From assembly GCA_001817055.1 (NCBI GenBank), contig MHHP01000033.1, forward strand, positions 278 to 17,340: DNA of 17,063 nt. The letters run 5' to 3'. The position numbers and the translations under genes are program-made. This DNA comes from Candidatus Andersenbacteria bacterium RIFCSPHIGHO2_02_FULL_45_11 (lineage in GTDB: Bacteria; Patescibacteriota; Andersenbacteria; UBA10190). The notes below the pieces were generated by a model. The model made no database searches. It had not been told where the DNA came from and saw only the letters and a list, made by a program, of their open reading frames with translations. Shown in pieces: positions 1 to 6,721 of this stretch; the first letter of the stretch is position 1; each line of letters starts with the position of its first letter.

Positions 1-415
1 ACCAAACGCGTTGCTTATTTGCCTTCGCGTGAGCAATGAGACGATAAAAATCACCATCACCGGTAAGAAATAAAGCTCGACCATATTTCTCCCAATACAG
101 CATGGCATCAAACGTCAGATCTACATCAGCATTTGCCTTGCGGACCATAGTTCCATCCTCTTGACGATAATGCTTAACCGGCTTCAGCACCAGCTCGTAC
201 CCCCACTCGCGCAAGTGATTATAGAACTCAAGCTGTTTTTCATTCCCCTCTTCAACGCCAGCATAATATAATACTCGCTTAGCGCTGAAACGTTTCGTAA
301 GATATTCATACAGTTTTTTAAAATCCATGCGCCAACCATCTGCTCGGCACCCGTAAATAATATTTGATGCATCAATAAAAACATACGTACTATTTTCTAC
401 AGTCTCTTTATCCAT
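1..415 (-). CDS. NYN-domain (LabA/DUF88-type) PIN-like ribonuclease, partial
   Basis: The gene runs off the left edge, so its C-terminus is missing; 138 codons are visible from ATG at 413-415. The NYN pattern is clear: an early FIDASNIIYG strand-loop (Asp15, Asn18), a middle KANADVDLTFDAM segment (Asp97, Asp99) and LTGDGDFYRL (Asp120, Asp122). These are the spaced acidic residues that bind metal in the PIN/NYN nuclease fold. NYN proteins are thought to cleave RNA; the substrate here is unknown. An extended -10 (TGGTACAAT, 422-430) ends 6 nt before the ATG, so a leaderless transcript is likely. The ATG lies inside the last codons of the upstream 57-aa ORF (8-bp overlap), so the two could also be translationally coupled. 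Family assignment is confident; cellular role is not. Confidence 0.85.
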   Translation of the reverse strand, partial: MDKETVENSTYVFIDASNIIYGCRADGWRMDFKKLYEYLTKRFSAKRVLYYAGVEEGNEKQLEFYNHLREWGYELVLKPVKHYRQEDGTMVRKANADVDLTFDAMLYWEKYGRALFLTGDGDFYRLIAHAKANKQRVW

Positions 416-581
416 ACAAGAATTGTACCATGAATGCTACGTCGTATTGGCCGAGAAGGTCTATGGCGTTAGCGCCGTTGGAAAGAACTGCGTGGGCTAT
501 GGGAATAGTGAAGAAACCACCAAACGCACCCAGCGCAATTCCAACGCTCGCAATATACAAAAATATCCTCGTGAAGGTCAC
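408..581 (-). CDS. small secreted or membrane peptide (57 aa), GTG start
   Basis: A GTG-initiated ORF with Thr-Phe-Thr-Arg, then a hydrophobic stretch (about residues 6-28) ending in PIAHA before a polar tail. This reads like a type I signal peptide with an AxA-like cleavage site after residue 31, leaving a 26-residue mature peptide; a membrane-anchored peptide is the alternative. The extended -10 TGGTACAAT (588-596) ends exactly 6 nt before the GTG, the same spacing as other genes in this window, which supports this start. The last codons (TAT GGA TAA) contain the ATG of the NYN gene in another frame. Its first seven codons and promoter are nearly identical to those of the ORF at 2200-2319. 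No family recognised. Confidence 0.45.
   Translation of the reverse strand: MTFTRIFLYIASVGIALGAFGGFFTIPIAHAVLSNGANAIDLLGQYDVAFMVQFLYG
422..430 (-). promoter_or_regulatory. extended -10 promoter of the NYN gene
   Basis: On the minus strand TG-G-TACAAT is followed by 6 nt and the ATG at 415. A canonical -10 hexamer covers -12 to -7, so transcription should begin at or next to the A of ATG. No convincing -35 is seen, which fits an extended -10 element. It lies inside the 3' end of the 57-aa ORF. Confidence 0.55.
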
Positions 582-623
582 CTGCTTATTGTACCAGAAA
601 ATGGCTCATATAACTGGGGAGAA
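559..623. repeat. left copy of 65-bp direct repeat flanking the AbiE block
   Basis: Positions 559-623 match 2297-2362 at every base except one extra A (2347) in the right copy. The first 50 bp are uninterrupted identity. On the minus strand the repeat begins directly after the abiEii stop codon (624-626). It contains an extended -10 promoter (588-596) and the first codons of a hydrophobic peptide. Identity decays just beyond 559, although the encoded peptides still look alike for some residues. Confidence 0.9.
588..596 (-). promoter_or_regulatory. extended -10 promoter in left repeat copy
   Basis: TGGTACAAT on the minus strand, 6 nt before the GTG of the 57-aa ORF. It lies in the duplicated segment, so the same promoter occurs at 2326-2334. 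Confidence 0.5.
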
Positions 624-1343
624 CTATACAAACTTTTGTATTTCACGACGTAACGCATCTGGAAAATCTCGAATAAGCGCCCAATGGCTCTTTGGTAAAA
701 ATTCCTTCAGCTCCTTTTCAAAATTAATTGATGTACTTTGAAGAATTGTTATAACTTTGACTAAAATTTCCCGAGTTTCTACAGGAAGAAGGTTAGCGCG
801 AAGGATAAAATAGAGATCATAAAAATCGCGAGGCTTTTTCCTATCCAGCAACGCAGCAATCTTCCCCCGAATAAGCAGCCCCGGCTCAAGTTGAACCAAT
901 GAGTATGCCGGAACAAAGTCACTAAAAATACTAGTTACAGTGCCAGATTTTTGCCCCGCCCGCAGCGATATTTCGATCTGTAGGAGCACCCGATACTCAT
1001 CTCCTACAAAGAGCAAGGCCGCCAAATATCCTCCCGTCGTTTTCTTCGACTCAGTAATCTCGGCTTGTATTCCTTCTCGCTCTATTTCAGCAAGGGTTGC
1101 AATAAGAATATGCTCAATAGTGGATACATCATGGATTGAAGAGTCGAAATCAAGATCTTCCGAAAAACGCGGACTTTGATAAATAATACGAAGTGCGGTA
1201 CCGCCCTTAAAATACAAATGCTGTGCACCAGCTTGTCGATAAAAATACGACAAGAAAAGATGTTGATAGTACTCCCGACGAATATTCAGTTCATTCGTTT
1301 GATACGTTCGAGCAAGTTGTTTGACACTATCGTTACTTATCAT
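624..1343 (-). CDS. AbiEii/AbiGii-family nucleotidyltransferase toxin
   Basis: A 239-aa protein with the hallmarks of the AbiEii toxin family: KGGTALRIIY (residues 46-55) followed by FSEDLDFD (60-67), which together give the nucleotidyltransferase G-G-T-x-L and S-x-D-L-D motifs, and a C-terminal block around 159-182 (RGKIAALLDRKKPRDFYDLY) rich in conserved Lys, Arg and Asp. Members are toxins that transfer nucleotides, reportedly onto tRNA in some systems, and act in phage abortive infection. The start overlaps the stop of the AbiEi-like gene by 4 bp (ATGA), the usual antitoxin-toxin order. Length is within the shorter range for the family, and all visible active-site motifs are intact. The stop codon abuts a repeat copy shared with 2297-2362. 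Confidence 0.9.
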   Translation of the reverse strand: MISNDSVKQLARTYQTNELNIRREYYQHLFLSYFYRQAGAQHLYFKGGTALRIIYQSPRFSEDLDFDSSIHDVSTIEHILIATLAEIEREGIQAEITESKKTTGGYLAALLFVGDEYRVLLQIEISLRAGQKSGTVTSIFSDFVPAYSLVQLEPGLLIRGKIAALLDRKKPRDFYDLYFILRANLLPVETREILVKVITILQSTSINFEKELKEFLPKSHWALIRDFPDALRREIQKFV

Positions 1344-1939
1344 ACAAGAGACTGTACAAGCCGAATAAGACTTGGACGATTATACAATCTTGCATATTCA
1401 AGCATCTTTTCCCTATGTAAATCAGAAAGCATTAAACGATCATTCAGCGTTTTTTTACCAAGCGAAACAAAATAAAGATAGTCTATCAAAGCTTTTTCTT
1501 TGTCGGCTAGCAAGATTACATTATCTCCTGTCTTGATCGGCATATATCCTCTGTATGCCTCAGTCTTAATTTTGACATATGAGAATGTTTTACCATCAGC
1601 CTCAAATGTTCTTGTAGGCTTGGTAGTTGCAGAAGTAATACTATATACCATCTCTGGAAGGATATTATATCGAGCTAAAGCATACTCAAAAGAAATATAT
1701 GACGGTTGGTACAAAATATTTGCTATTTCTTCTTCTGAAGATACCGTACCGTGGACGCTGTAGAGCCCCTTTTTCAAACGTATGAAAACACCTTTTTTCG
1801 TATAGGTTTCAAGAAAGTATTTAGCTTGTTGGCCCGAGATCGAAAAGATACTACTGAAATCACGCAGAGTAAAGAATACTATCTTTCGTCTACGTAATTC
1901 TTGCTCGACCTCAAATGGGCTTATTTTTTCCGAATTCAT
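1340..1939 (-). CDS. AbiEi-like antitoxin / transcriptional regulator
   Basis: A 199-aa protein directly upstream of the AbiEii toxin. Residues about 8-60 form a predicted winged-helix domain ending in IRLKKGLYSV, the typical wing of AbiEi antitoxins. The following block PSYISFEYALARYNILPEMV (79-98) and the strand-rich TRTFEADGKTFSYVKIK segment match the AbiEi C-terminal domain. Such antitoxins counteract the toxin without forming a stable complex (type IV) and repress their own operon by binding inverted repeats near the promoter. A TATAAT box (1951-1956) lies 11 nt before the ATG. The 4-bp overlap with the toxin gene indicates coupled translation. The pair lies between two copies of a 65-bp repeat. 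Confidence 0.85.
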   Translation of the reverse strand: MNSEKISPFEVEQELRRRKIVFFTLRDFSSIFSISGQQAKYFLETYTKKGVFIRLKKGLYSVHGTVSSEEEIANILYQPSYISFEYALARYNILPEMVYSITSATTKPTRTFEADGKTFSYVKIKTEAYRGYMPIKTGDNVILLADKEKALIDYLYFVSLGKKTLNDRLMLSDLHREKMLEYARLYNRPSLIRLVQSLV

Positions 1940-1950
1940 TAAAGTAGAAT

Positions 1951-1956
1951 ATTATA
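1951..1956 (-). promoter_or_regulatory. -10 box of the AbiE operon
   Basis: A perfect TATAAT on the minus strand, 11 nt before the AbiEi ATG, predicting a leader of about 5 nt. No good -35 is visible. A plus-strand TATACT (1955-1960) overlaps it, so divergent transcription from the same spot is possible. Confidence 0.45.
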
Positions 1957-1966
1957 TACTTTTATG

Positions 1967-2103
1967 AAACCATAATAACACGAGAAGAATGAAGCATGCA
2001 ACAATCAGTATCGGGCAATGGGGTTGATATATCGGCCAGACTTGGCATTATGAAGAGTGTTGGGAGTCGCGTAGATTGGATCTACACCGACTCCCTCTTT
2101 TTG
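1967..2103 (+). ncRNA. possible small RNA divergent from the AbiE operon
   Basis: No convincing protein fits this stretch. On the plus strand a TATACT box (1955-1960) precedes about 135 nt that end in a strong hairpin with a T-tract (2062-2102). The body contains a small hairpin GCCA-GACT-TGGC. This is the layout of a short non-coding RNA, transcribed away from the AbiEi start and antisense to the 3' end of the ORF at 2082-2207. The -35 is weak and I do not recognise an RNA family, so the transcript is a guess; the terminator is the firm part. Confidence 0.22.
2062..2102 (+). terminator. intrinsic terminator, plus strand
   Basis: Outer stem GGGAGTCG (2062-2069) with CGACTCCC (2088-2095), a small internal loop, inner stem GTAGAT (2071-2076) with ATCTAC (2080-2085), three-base loop TGG, then TCTTTTT (2096-2102). 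The T-tract exists only in the plus direction. It separates the AbiE operon from the small ORFs to its right. Confidence 0.65.
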
Positions 2104-2207
2104 TCGCAATGGCCTAGAAACCATGCAAGATACACGAAGGCACCTATAGGGTCTTTAGTTGTTCCTGTTTCATCAACAGCAGCTAGTTTTAACATGTGAT
2201 CAGACAT
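2082..2207 (-). CDS. candidate 41-aa ORF overlapping the end of the 39-aa ORF
   Basis: Starts ATG TCT GAT CAC inside the last codons of the upstream ORF (8-bp overlap), exactly the arrangement of the 57-aa ORF and the NYN gene at 408-415. The product is polar at first (AAVDETGTTKDP), then has a short hydrophobic run (IGAFVYLAWFLG) and a charged end. Its stop codon lies within the 2062-2095 hairpin. No family recognised. It may be a remnant of a longer gene or the frameshifted second half of the 39-aa ORF; reality as a protein is uncertain. Confidence 0.3.
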   Translation of the reverse strand: MSDHMLKLAAVDETGTTKDPIGAFVYLAWFLGHCDKKRESV

Positions 2208-2319
2208 AGGAGACAGGCATGAAGAATGTTTTCTTGATACCGGAAGTCCGAATTCCGACAACGCCAAACACCGCAAGAAAAACGCTCGCAACTACAAAAA
2301 ATATCCTCGTGAAGGTCAC
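2200..2319 (-). CDS. candidate 39-aa hydrophobic peptide, paralogue of the 57-aa ORF
   Basis: GTG start 6 nt behind an extended -10 (TGGTACAAT, 2326-2334). The first seven codons are the same as in the 57-aa ORF at 408-581, then a related hydrophobic segment (VVASVFLAVFGVVG) follows and the reading frame stops early, without the AxA cleavage site. It could be a truncated or frameshifted paralogue: the next ORF continues in another frame with an 8-bp overlap. Function unknown. Confidence 0.35.
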   Translation of the reverse strand: MTFTRIFFVVASVFLAVFGVVGIRTSGIKKTFFMPVSYV

Positions 2320-2362
2320 CTGCTTATTGTACCAGAAAATGGCTCAATATAACTGGGGAGAA
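2297..2362. repeat. right copy of 65-bp direct repeat flanking the AbiE block
   Basis: Same orientation as the copy at 559-623 and identical apart from one inserted A. It carries the promoter and first codons of the 39-aa ORF. Distance between copies is about 1.74 kb, with the AbiE pair and the two small ORFs between or overlapping them. Confidence 0.9.
2326..2334 (-). promoter_or_regulatory. extended -10 promoter in right repeat copy
   Basis: TGGTACAAT on the minus strand ends 6 nt before the GTG at 2319. Identical to 588-596 and predicting a leaderless message. Confidence 0.5.
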
Positions 2363-2385
2363 GTACGAGAAATCGATCTAGCGCT

Positions 2386-2410
2386 CCCTTCTCCCCGGAC
2401 AGGGAGAGGG
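2386..2410. repeat. GC-rich palindromic element downstream of the glycosyltransferase operon
   Basis: Arms CCCTTCTCCC and GGGAGAGGG (one bulged T) with loop CGGACA. It sits 15 bp beyond the stop of the 1212-aa protein. Same general type as the palindromes near 8703, 11645, 12098 and 15033. It could end or stabilise the operon transcript, but no T-tract follows on the minus strand. Confidence 0.7.
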
Positions 2411-2425
2411 AAGCGACATACAGCA

Positions 2426-5400
2426 CTACTTCAACTTCGCCCTAATTGCTTCAATAAGACTTTTTGAATCTCGGCCATATTTTTGCGCCTTTTCAGCTTC
2501 TTGCAATGCATCCGAGTATTTCTGCTGTCGGTAATAGATAATCGCTAAGTTGTAATGCGCATCCGGGTATTCATCGGTGCGCTCTAAGGCACGTTTCAGA
2601 TAGTCAAGCGATGCGGCCTCATCCCCCATCTGCATCGAAAGCGCCCCTAAGTTATTCAATGTTTGAGGATTACCGGGATCTAGCTTTAACGCCTCCATAA
2701 ATTTTTCTTTTGCCTCGGGGAACTTCCCTTGCTGAGCCAATGCAACTCCCTCGTCGTTATTCGTCTGCAAATCTTGCGCAATGCCTGCAAACAAGTCGCC
2801 TATGGTTTCTTGAGAAATCGGGCCACTGCCAGATTCAACACCCGGTGTTTTAGCGTCAACACCGGGTGTTGCTGCGAACATCTGCGGGTCTATAGTCGGC
2901 TGCGCAAGGAAGCGATACCACGCTGCTCGAATTGGATGCCCAGCCTTTGCAAAAATATCGGCAATTGCATGGTAGTTAATGTTCGGATATGCCTTACCCG
3001 TACGTGCGAGCATATCGGTATAGTAATCTGCAGCTTCAACCCATTGCTGCTCAGTTAATGCGATCGTCCCAAGTAATTGATACGCATCCGCATGATGCGG
3101 CTGTATTCTTTTCACCTCTTCAAGAAGAGTGCGAGCATTTTCAAACGAGCCGTCAGAAATATAAATACGCGCTAACAGTAGCCTGCCTTGTACGCCATCC
3201 GGATTGCCATCAATCATTCGCTGTAATTCTTTTTTGATCGCTTCTGCATTCTCCGCCGTAACCGAATCCATTACAGCGCCTTTCTCAACGTTTATTGGAT
3301 TCAAGGCAGTGTATGTGGATGCACGAATAACATCTTGATTTTGTGGAATATCTTTTACATACACGCCCGTCCAATCATCTAGGTACACGAGTTTCCAATC
3401 CGGATTTTTATCCAGATGCACAGAGAACCCAGCACGGCCAACTTTTGCAATCGCCATGTAGTCAATAATGGCATACGTAAGATTGTGTTTGTCCTCAACT
3501 TTTTTCCAGCCCTCTGCATCCAGCCCCGCTTCATACGTTGCGTTCATAAATTCAAATCCGTAATCCACGTTGCGCCCGTCAATATATACCTTGCGCTCTG
3601 GATATCCGCGATTCAGCAAATCCCCGCCAATGCCGTACGTATTAAACATATTGCCTTGCAGGTTGTGCTTCTCAATAAATTCATATGCGCCTTTAGCCGG
3701 TGTAAATGCTCCGTATCCGAACAGTTGATCTTGCTGCGCAAAGTTTTGGTAATGATTCTTGGTGTATTGGAATAGGCTAAAAAGAGATACAAGCAGTATA
3801 AGGCCTGCCAGGACTTGGCGACGCGCAAGATACTGCGCAAACCGCTCAAACCCTTTACTATATCTCAACTGGTAGATCGTTACCCCAACAGCTGCAATCA
3901 CAAACAACACTTCGTGACGCAGTGCTCGAACCGACAAAAACCCAACACCTACAAGCAACGCTGTGCAGAATACCCAATTGCGCTTTGTGCTCCAAAGTGA
4001 CCAGATTGCTGCTATCCATAGCAGACCCATTTCTCCCAAATACAATGCGAGCGGACGTGGCTGCCATTCTTCAATAAAGATAATCGTCTTGTCGGAAAGC
4101 AACTGGAACATATAGGTGATATTGTGGTACCCCGATGGCGACGCAAAAAACGCAAGCACCATGCCGCCCCCAAGATACGCCCATGGCTTCCAGGTAAACT
4201 TCTGACGCTGCGTATACGCACGCTGCAACGCCAAACACACCACAATAAAGATTCCTAAAAATGCCGCCGCACCGTGCATGTTCACCCACAGTATTTCCAG
4301 AATAATAAGCGCCAGTGCCAGTTTGTTTGATAATCCCTTTTCCAATACTCGCAGAGCCAGAAATACAAATAGTGCAAATAGTGCAAACGTAAACAGTTGC
4401 GGACGCTCAATAAACGCAGGCTGCGCAGCGTTAGCTGCAAATAACACCAGTAAGCTCGTAAGCCATATGTGCTTCTTATTAATTGCAAGCAAGAGCCCAA
4501 ACACAACTAGCATCGCGATAGTTCGAAACAGAATAATCCCGTTTGTGCCTCCCACGTTATGGATTCCATACAACGCGACTTCCGCAAGCCAGCTTTGGGT
4601 TGCCAAATACGGCTTGCCTTCTCGTGTATACGCAAACGGTTCTATTTTGACGAGCTCCCCAGTATTCCACATTACTTCCCCAGCTTTTATATGCCACCAG
4701 AAATCTCGGTCTAATATCTTGAACGAACACACATACCCAATAGATCCAATGGCAATTGCGACCATAATGTACGATGCGATTTTCTTCTGTACTTGAGTAA
4801 GCGGCGCCGTTTCTTGTGTAAAAAATGTCGCAATCTTTGCACGTAAAGGCGCAAACGGAATACGAATAGGTATTCCAAGCCGCTGCAAACAAAACCACGC
4901 AAGAATACCTACAGCGATATTGCGCGCGCACAGAACAACAATATTAAACATATACGTTTGTTCAAAAAATTCTCGGTAATGCCAAGGGTAAATCCATTGA
5001 GTTGCGATACAAATAAATACAGGGAGAAAAGCAAACAGTAATGTCTGAGAAGGTATGTTCAGCTTGTTCACATGTATTCCAATCCATACAAGCATCAGAG
5101 GAATAAGCCACAACAGGAACTGCGGTGAAAATACCGGAGCAATGAACAATGTCCATGAAATACATGCCGCAAATACAAGCGCAATATCCATGTCACCATG
5201 AACTGCGCGCTTTGCGATGCGCCAATATATCAATACCAACCCCGCCACCAGGATAATAGTCACAAGCTTCAGCGCACCTGCGCCTAAGTCCATATTATGC
5301 GTAGCGAAGTGGTGAAATGCAGCGTATGCCTTCTGATTAAACACATTCCGAATCAGCATATCAGCACCAGATAACGTACTTTCTATTTGAAACCCACGCT

Positions 5401-6064
5401 CGCCTTGAAACGATACGAATGTCTTTGTCACTTCCCAACTCGTTCTAGGCCCAAGCAATAATGCCGGCAACCCAGCAATAACGGCAAAGCCAATCAGTAG
5501 GCCAACAATCACGCTCCGACGAGCAATTCGTGGAACACTGAGAAGTAACGCGGGCAGAAGTATAAAAGGCACAGCCTTTAGCCCTCCGGCAAGAATAATA
5601 AATACAATGCTTGATGCGTAGTGCTTTGCACGATATGCCAAATACCCAAGCACGATACATAGGCCAATTGCAACATCGTATCGAGCAAACGTCACGTTAT
5701 TACCAAGCAAGAAAAAACATAGCATAATAGCAAGCAGTAACAGGTATGCGCGCTTTTCTCGAAGCACAAAGTATATGTATGCAGTTGCGGCTGCCGTAGC
5801 ACATACAACAAACACAAGCCACGATTGCACAAATGAAAGCGACGGTATCCGTCCGATTCCATAAAAAACAGCTGCAGCGAATGGCGGGTACCACGCGCTT
5901 GCCTCCCCTGGCGCAGAACCACCACGAACACTGGCAACATCGGAAGATATTTTTTCGTAAAAGAAAATATCAGAAAACTGGTCTACTCGCGGGTAATACC
6001 ACGCAGCAAGTATGCCAAGCAGAGCAATGCCGATACCCGCCCACACAAGAGATTGATGTTTCAT
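2426..6064 (-). CDS. GT87-like / GT-C-like membrane fusion protein with C-terminal TPRs
   Basis: A 1212-aa polytopic membrane protein with two modules. Residues 1 to about 420 resemble GT87 (DUF2029) polyprenyl-phosphate-sugar glycosyltransferases: many transmembrane helices, an acidic first external loop and a YPP motif at 59-61. From about 430 it is a second GT-C-like unit, paralogous to the protein at 6722-8680: KILDRDFWWH (449-458), NMHGAA (595-600), ERPQLF, EEWQPR. A soluble segment with FNTYGIGG and IDGRN (around 807-832) follows, then two TPR blocks (about 955-1050 and 1104-1195) split by a low-complexity linker. Likely transfers lipid-linked sugars to surface polymers; donor and acceptor unknown. 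ATG lies 1 bp after the methyltransferase stop, so translation is probably coupled. The fusion is in one open frame, with no sign of a lost stop. Confidence 0.8.
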   Translation of the reverse strand: MKHQSLVWAGIGIALLGILAAWYYPRVDQFSDIFFYEKISSDVASVRGGSAPGEASAWYPPFAAAVFYGIGRIPSLSFVQSWLVFVVCATAAATAYIYFVLREKRAYLLLLAIMLCFFLLGNNVTFARYDVAIGLCIVLGYLAYRAKHYASSIVFIILAGGLKAVPFILLPALLLSVPRIARRSVIVGLLIGFAVIAGLPALLLGPRTSWEVTKTFVSFQGERGFQIESTLSGADMLIRNVFNQKAYAAFHHFATHNMDLGAGALKLVTIILVAGLVLIYWRIAKRAVHGDMDIALVFAACISWTLFIAPVFSPQFLLWLIPLMLVWIGIHVNKLNIPSQTLLFAFLPVFICIATQWIYPWHYREFFEQTYMFNIVVLCARNIAVGILAWFCLQRLGIPIRIPFAPLRAKIATFFTQETAPLTQVQKKIASYIMVAIAIGSIGYVCSFKILDRDFWWHIKAGEVMWNTGELVKIEPFAYTREGKPYLATQSWLAEVALYGIHNVGGTNGIILFRTIAMLVVFGLLLAINKKHIWLTSLLVLFAANAAQPAFIERPQLFTFALFALFVFLALRVLEKGLSNKLALALIILEILWVNMHGAAAFLGIFIVVCLALQRAYTQRQKFTWKPWAYLGGGMVLAFFASPSGYHNITYMFQLLSDKTIIFIEEWQPRPLALYLGEMGLLWIAAIWSLWSTKRNWVFCTALLVGVGFLSVRALRHEVLFVIAAVGVTIYQLRYSKGFERFAQYLARRQVLAGLILLVSLFSLFQYTKNHYQNFAQQDQLFGYGAFTPAKGAYEFIEKHNLQGNMFNTYGIGGDLLNRGYPERKVYIDGRNVDYGFEFMNATYEAGLDAEGWKKVEDKHNLTYAIIDYMAIAKVGRAGFSVHLDKNPDWKLVYLDDWTGVYVKDIPQNQDVIRASTYTALNPINVEKGAVMDSVTAENAEAIKKELQRMIDGNPDGVQGRLLLARIYISDGSFENARTLLEEVKRIQPHHADAYQLLGTIALTEQQWVEAADYYTDMLARTGKAYPNINYHAIADIFAKAGHPIRAAWYRFLAQPTIDPQMFAATPGVDAKTPGVESGSGPISQETIGDLFAGIAQDLQTNNDEGVALAQQGKFPEAKEKFMEALKLDPGNPQTLNNLGALSMQMGDEAASLDYLKRALERTDEYPDAHYNLAIIYYRQQKYSDALQEAEKAQKYGRDSKSLIEAIRAKLK
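2836..2871. repeat. perfect 14-bp inverted repeat inside the TPR linker
   Basis: CAACACCCGGTGTT (2836-2849) and its exact reverse complement (2858-2871) with an 8-nt loop; each arm is itself nearly palindromic. In the protein it encodes a duplicated TPGV motif (residues 1066-1069 and 1073-1076) between the two TPR blocks. It looks like a small palindromic element accepted in a disordered linker. Confidence 0.85.
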
Positions 6065-6065
6065 A

Positions 6066-6710
6066 CTAGTTCTTTTCTACCACAAAAAAGAAAATTCCAC
6101 GAAATACTCCCAATTTGAGCAATTTAATATCCCAACCAGCAAATAACGCTCGCAGCTCATCTTCTTCAAACTCGTTATGAAACGGCTCGTTATGGTAATG
6201 CGTAGAAGACAACCATCTCAATTTCCAAATAAGAGCATGATGTGGCGTTGAGCCAATAAGACGCCCTCCGGGTTTCAGTACGCGCCGGATTTCTGCAAGA
6301 GCCTTTTGCGGATGCACCAGATGTTCGAGCACTTCTGTGCAAATAACAGTCGAAAATGAACTGTCAGGAAATTCCAGCTTCTCTGCATCGCCTAGCACAA
6401 GCGTTGCATCAGGCACATACTTTTTTGCACGTTCCAAATGCCGCGGATTTAAATCAATACCAACAGAACCCTTCGGCAAATGGCGTAGTATAAGCCCGGT
6501 GCCGCAGCCCACATCAAGGTATGCATCGCCCGTCCCCCATTGCGTTATTAGCTTGATCATCTTTTTTTCACGAGCACGATGCAAGATAGATTCTAATCCC
6601 GTCTTTGTATCCGTAATTTTATTCCAATCGTAGTCTTCGATTTTTTTATAAAAATCTTTCACATATTCATTGTAGTCTGCATCTGTTCGTGGAGGGCGTC
6701 GTAATGGCAT
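6066..6710 (-). CDS. class I SAM-dependent methyltransferase
   Basis: A 214-aa Rossmann methyltransferase. Motif I YLDVGCGTG (64-72) binds AdoMet, GIDLNP (84-89) carries the acidic residue for the ribose hydroxyls, GDAEKLEFPDSSF (107-119) and VICTEVLEHL (122-131) are motifs II-III, and LKPGGRLIGSTP (145-156) is the post-motif strand. This is the Methyltransf_11 (UbiE-like) subgroup, which methylates small molecules, lipids or sugars. The gene lies 11 bp after a GT-C-like gene and 1 bp before a second one, so a role in modifying a glycan or its lipid carrier is plausible but inferred. No Shine-Dalgarno sequence precedes the ATG; expression probably relies on the operon. The substrate cannot be read from the sequence. 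Confidence 0.88.
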   Translation of the reverse strand: MPLRRPPRTDADYNEYVKDFYKKIEDYDWNKITDTKTGLESILHRAREKKMIKLITQWGTGDAYLDVGCGTGLILRHLPKGSVGIDLNPRHLERAKKYVPDATLVLGDAEKLEFPDSSFSTVICTEVLEHLVHPQKALAEIRRVLKPGGRLIGSTPHHALIWKLRWLSSTHYHNEPFHNEFEEDELRALFAGWDIKLLKLGVFRGIFFFVVEKN

Positions 6711-6721
6711 GGTGTATATGG

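Noticed and set aside
624..1939. AbiE pair as part of an insertion sequence
   Set aside because: No transposase or terminal inverted repeats are visible; the flanking 65-bp copies are direct repeats too long for a usual target-site duplication.
1996..2199. 67-aa plus-strand open frame
   Set aside because: The frame runs straight through the 2062-2102 terminator hairpin and has no plausible start signal or domain.
4278..4796. 172-aa plus-strand open frame
   Set aside because: It is a shadow of the large membrane protein on the minus strand, with composition typical of antisense reading and no family features.
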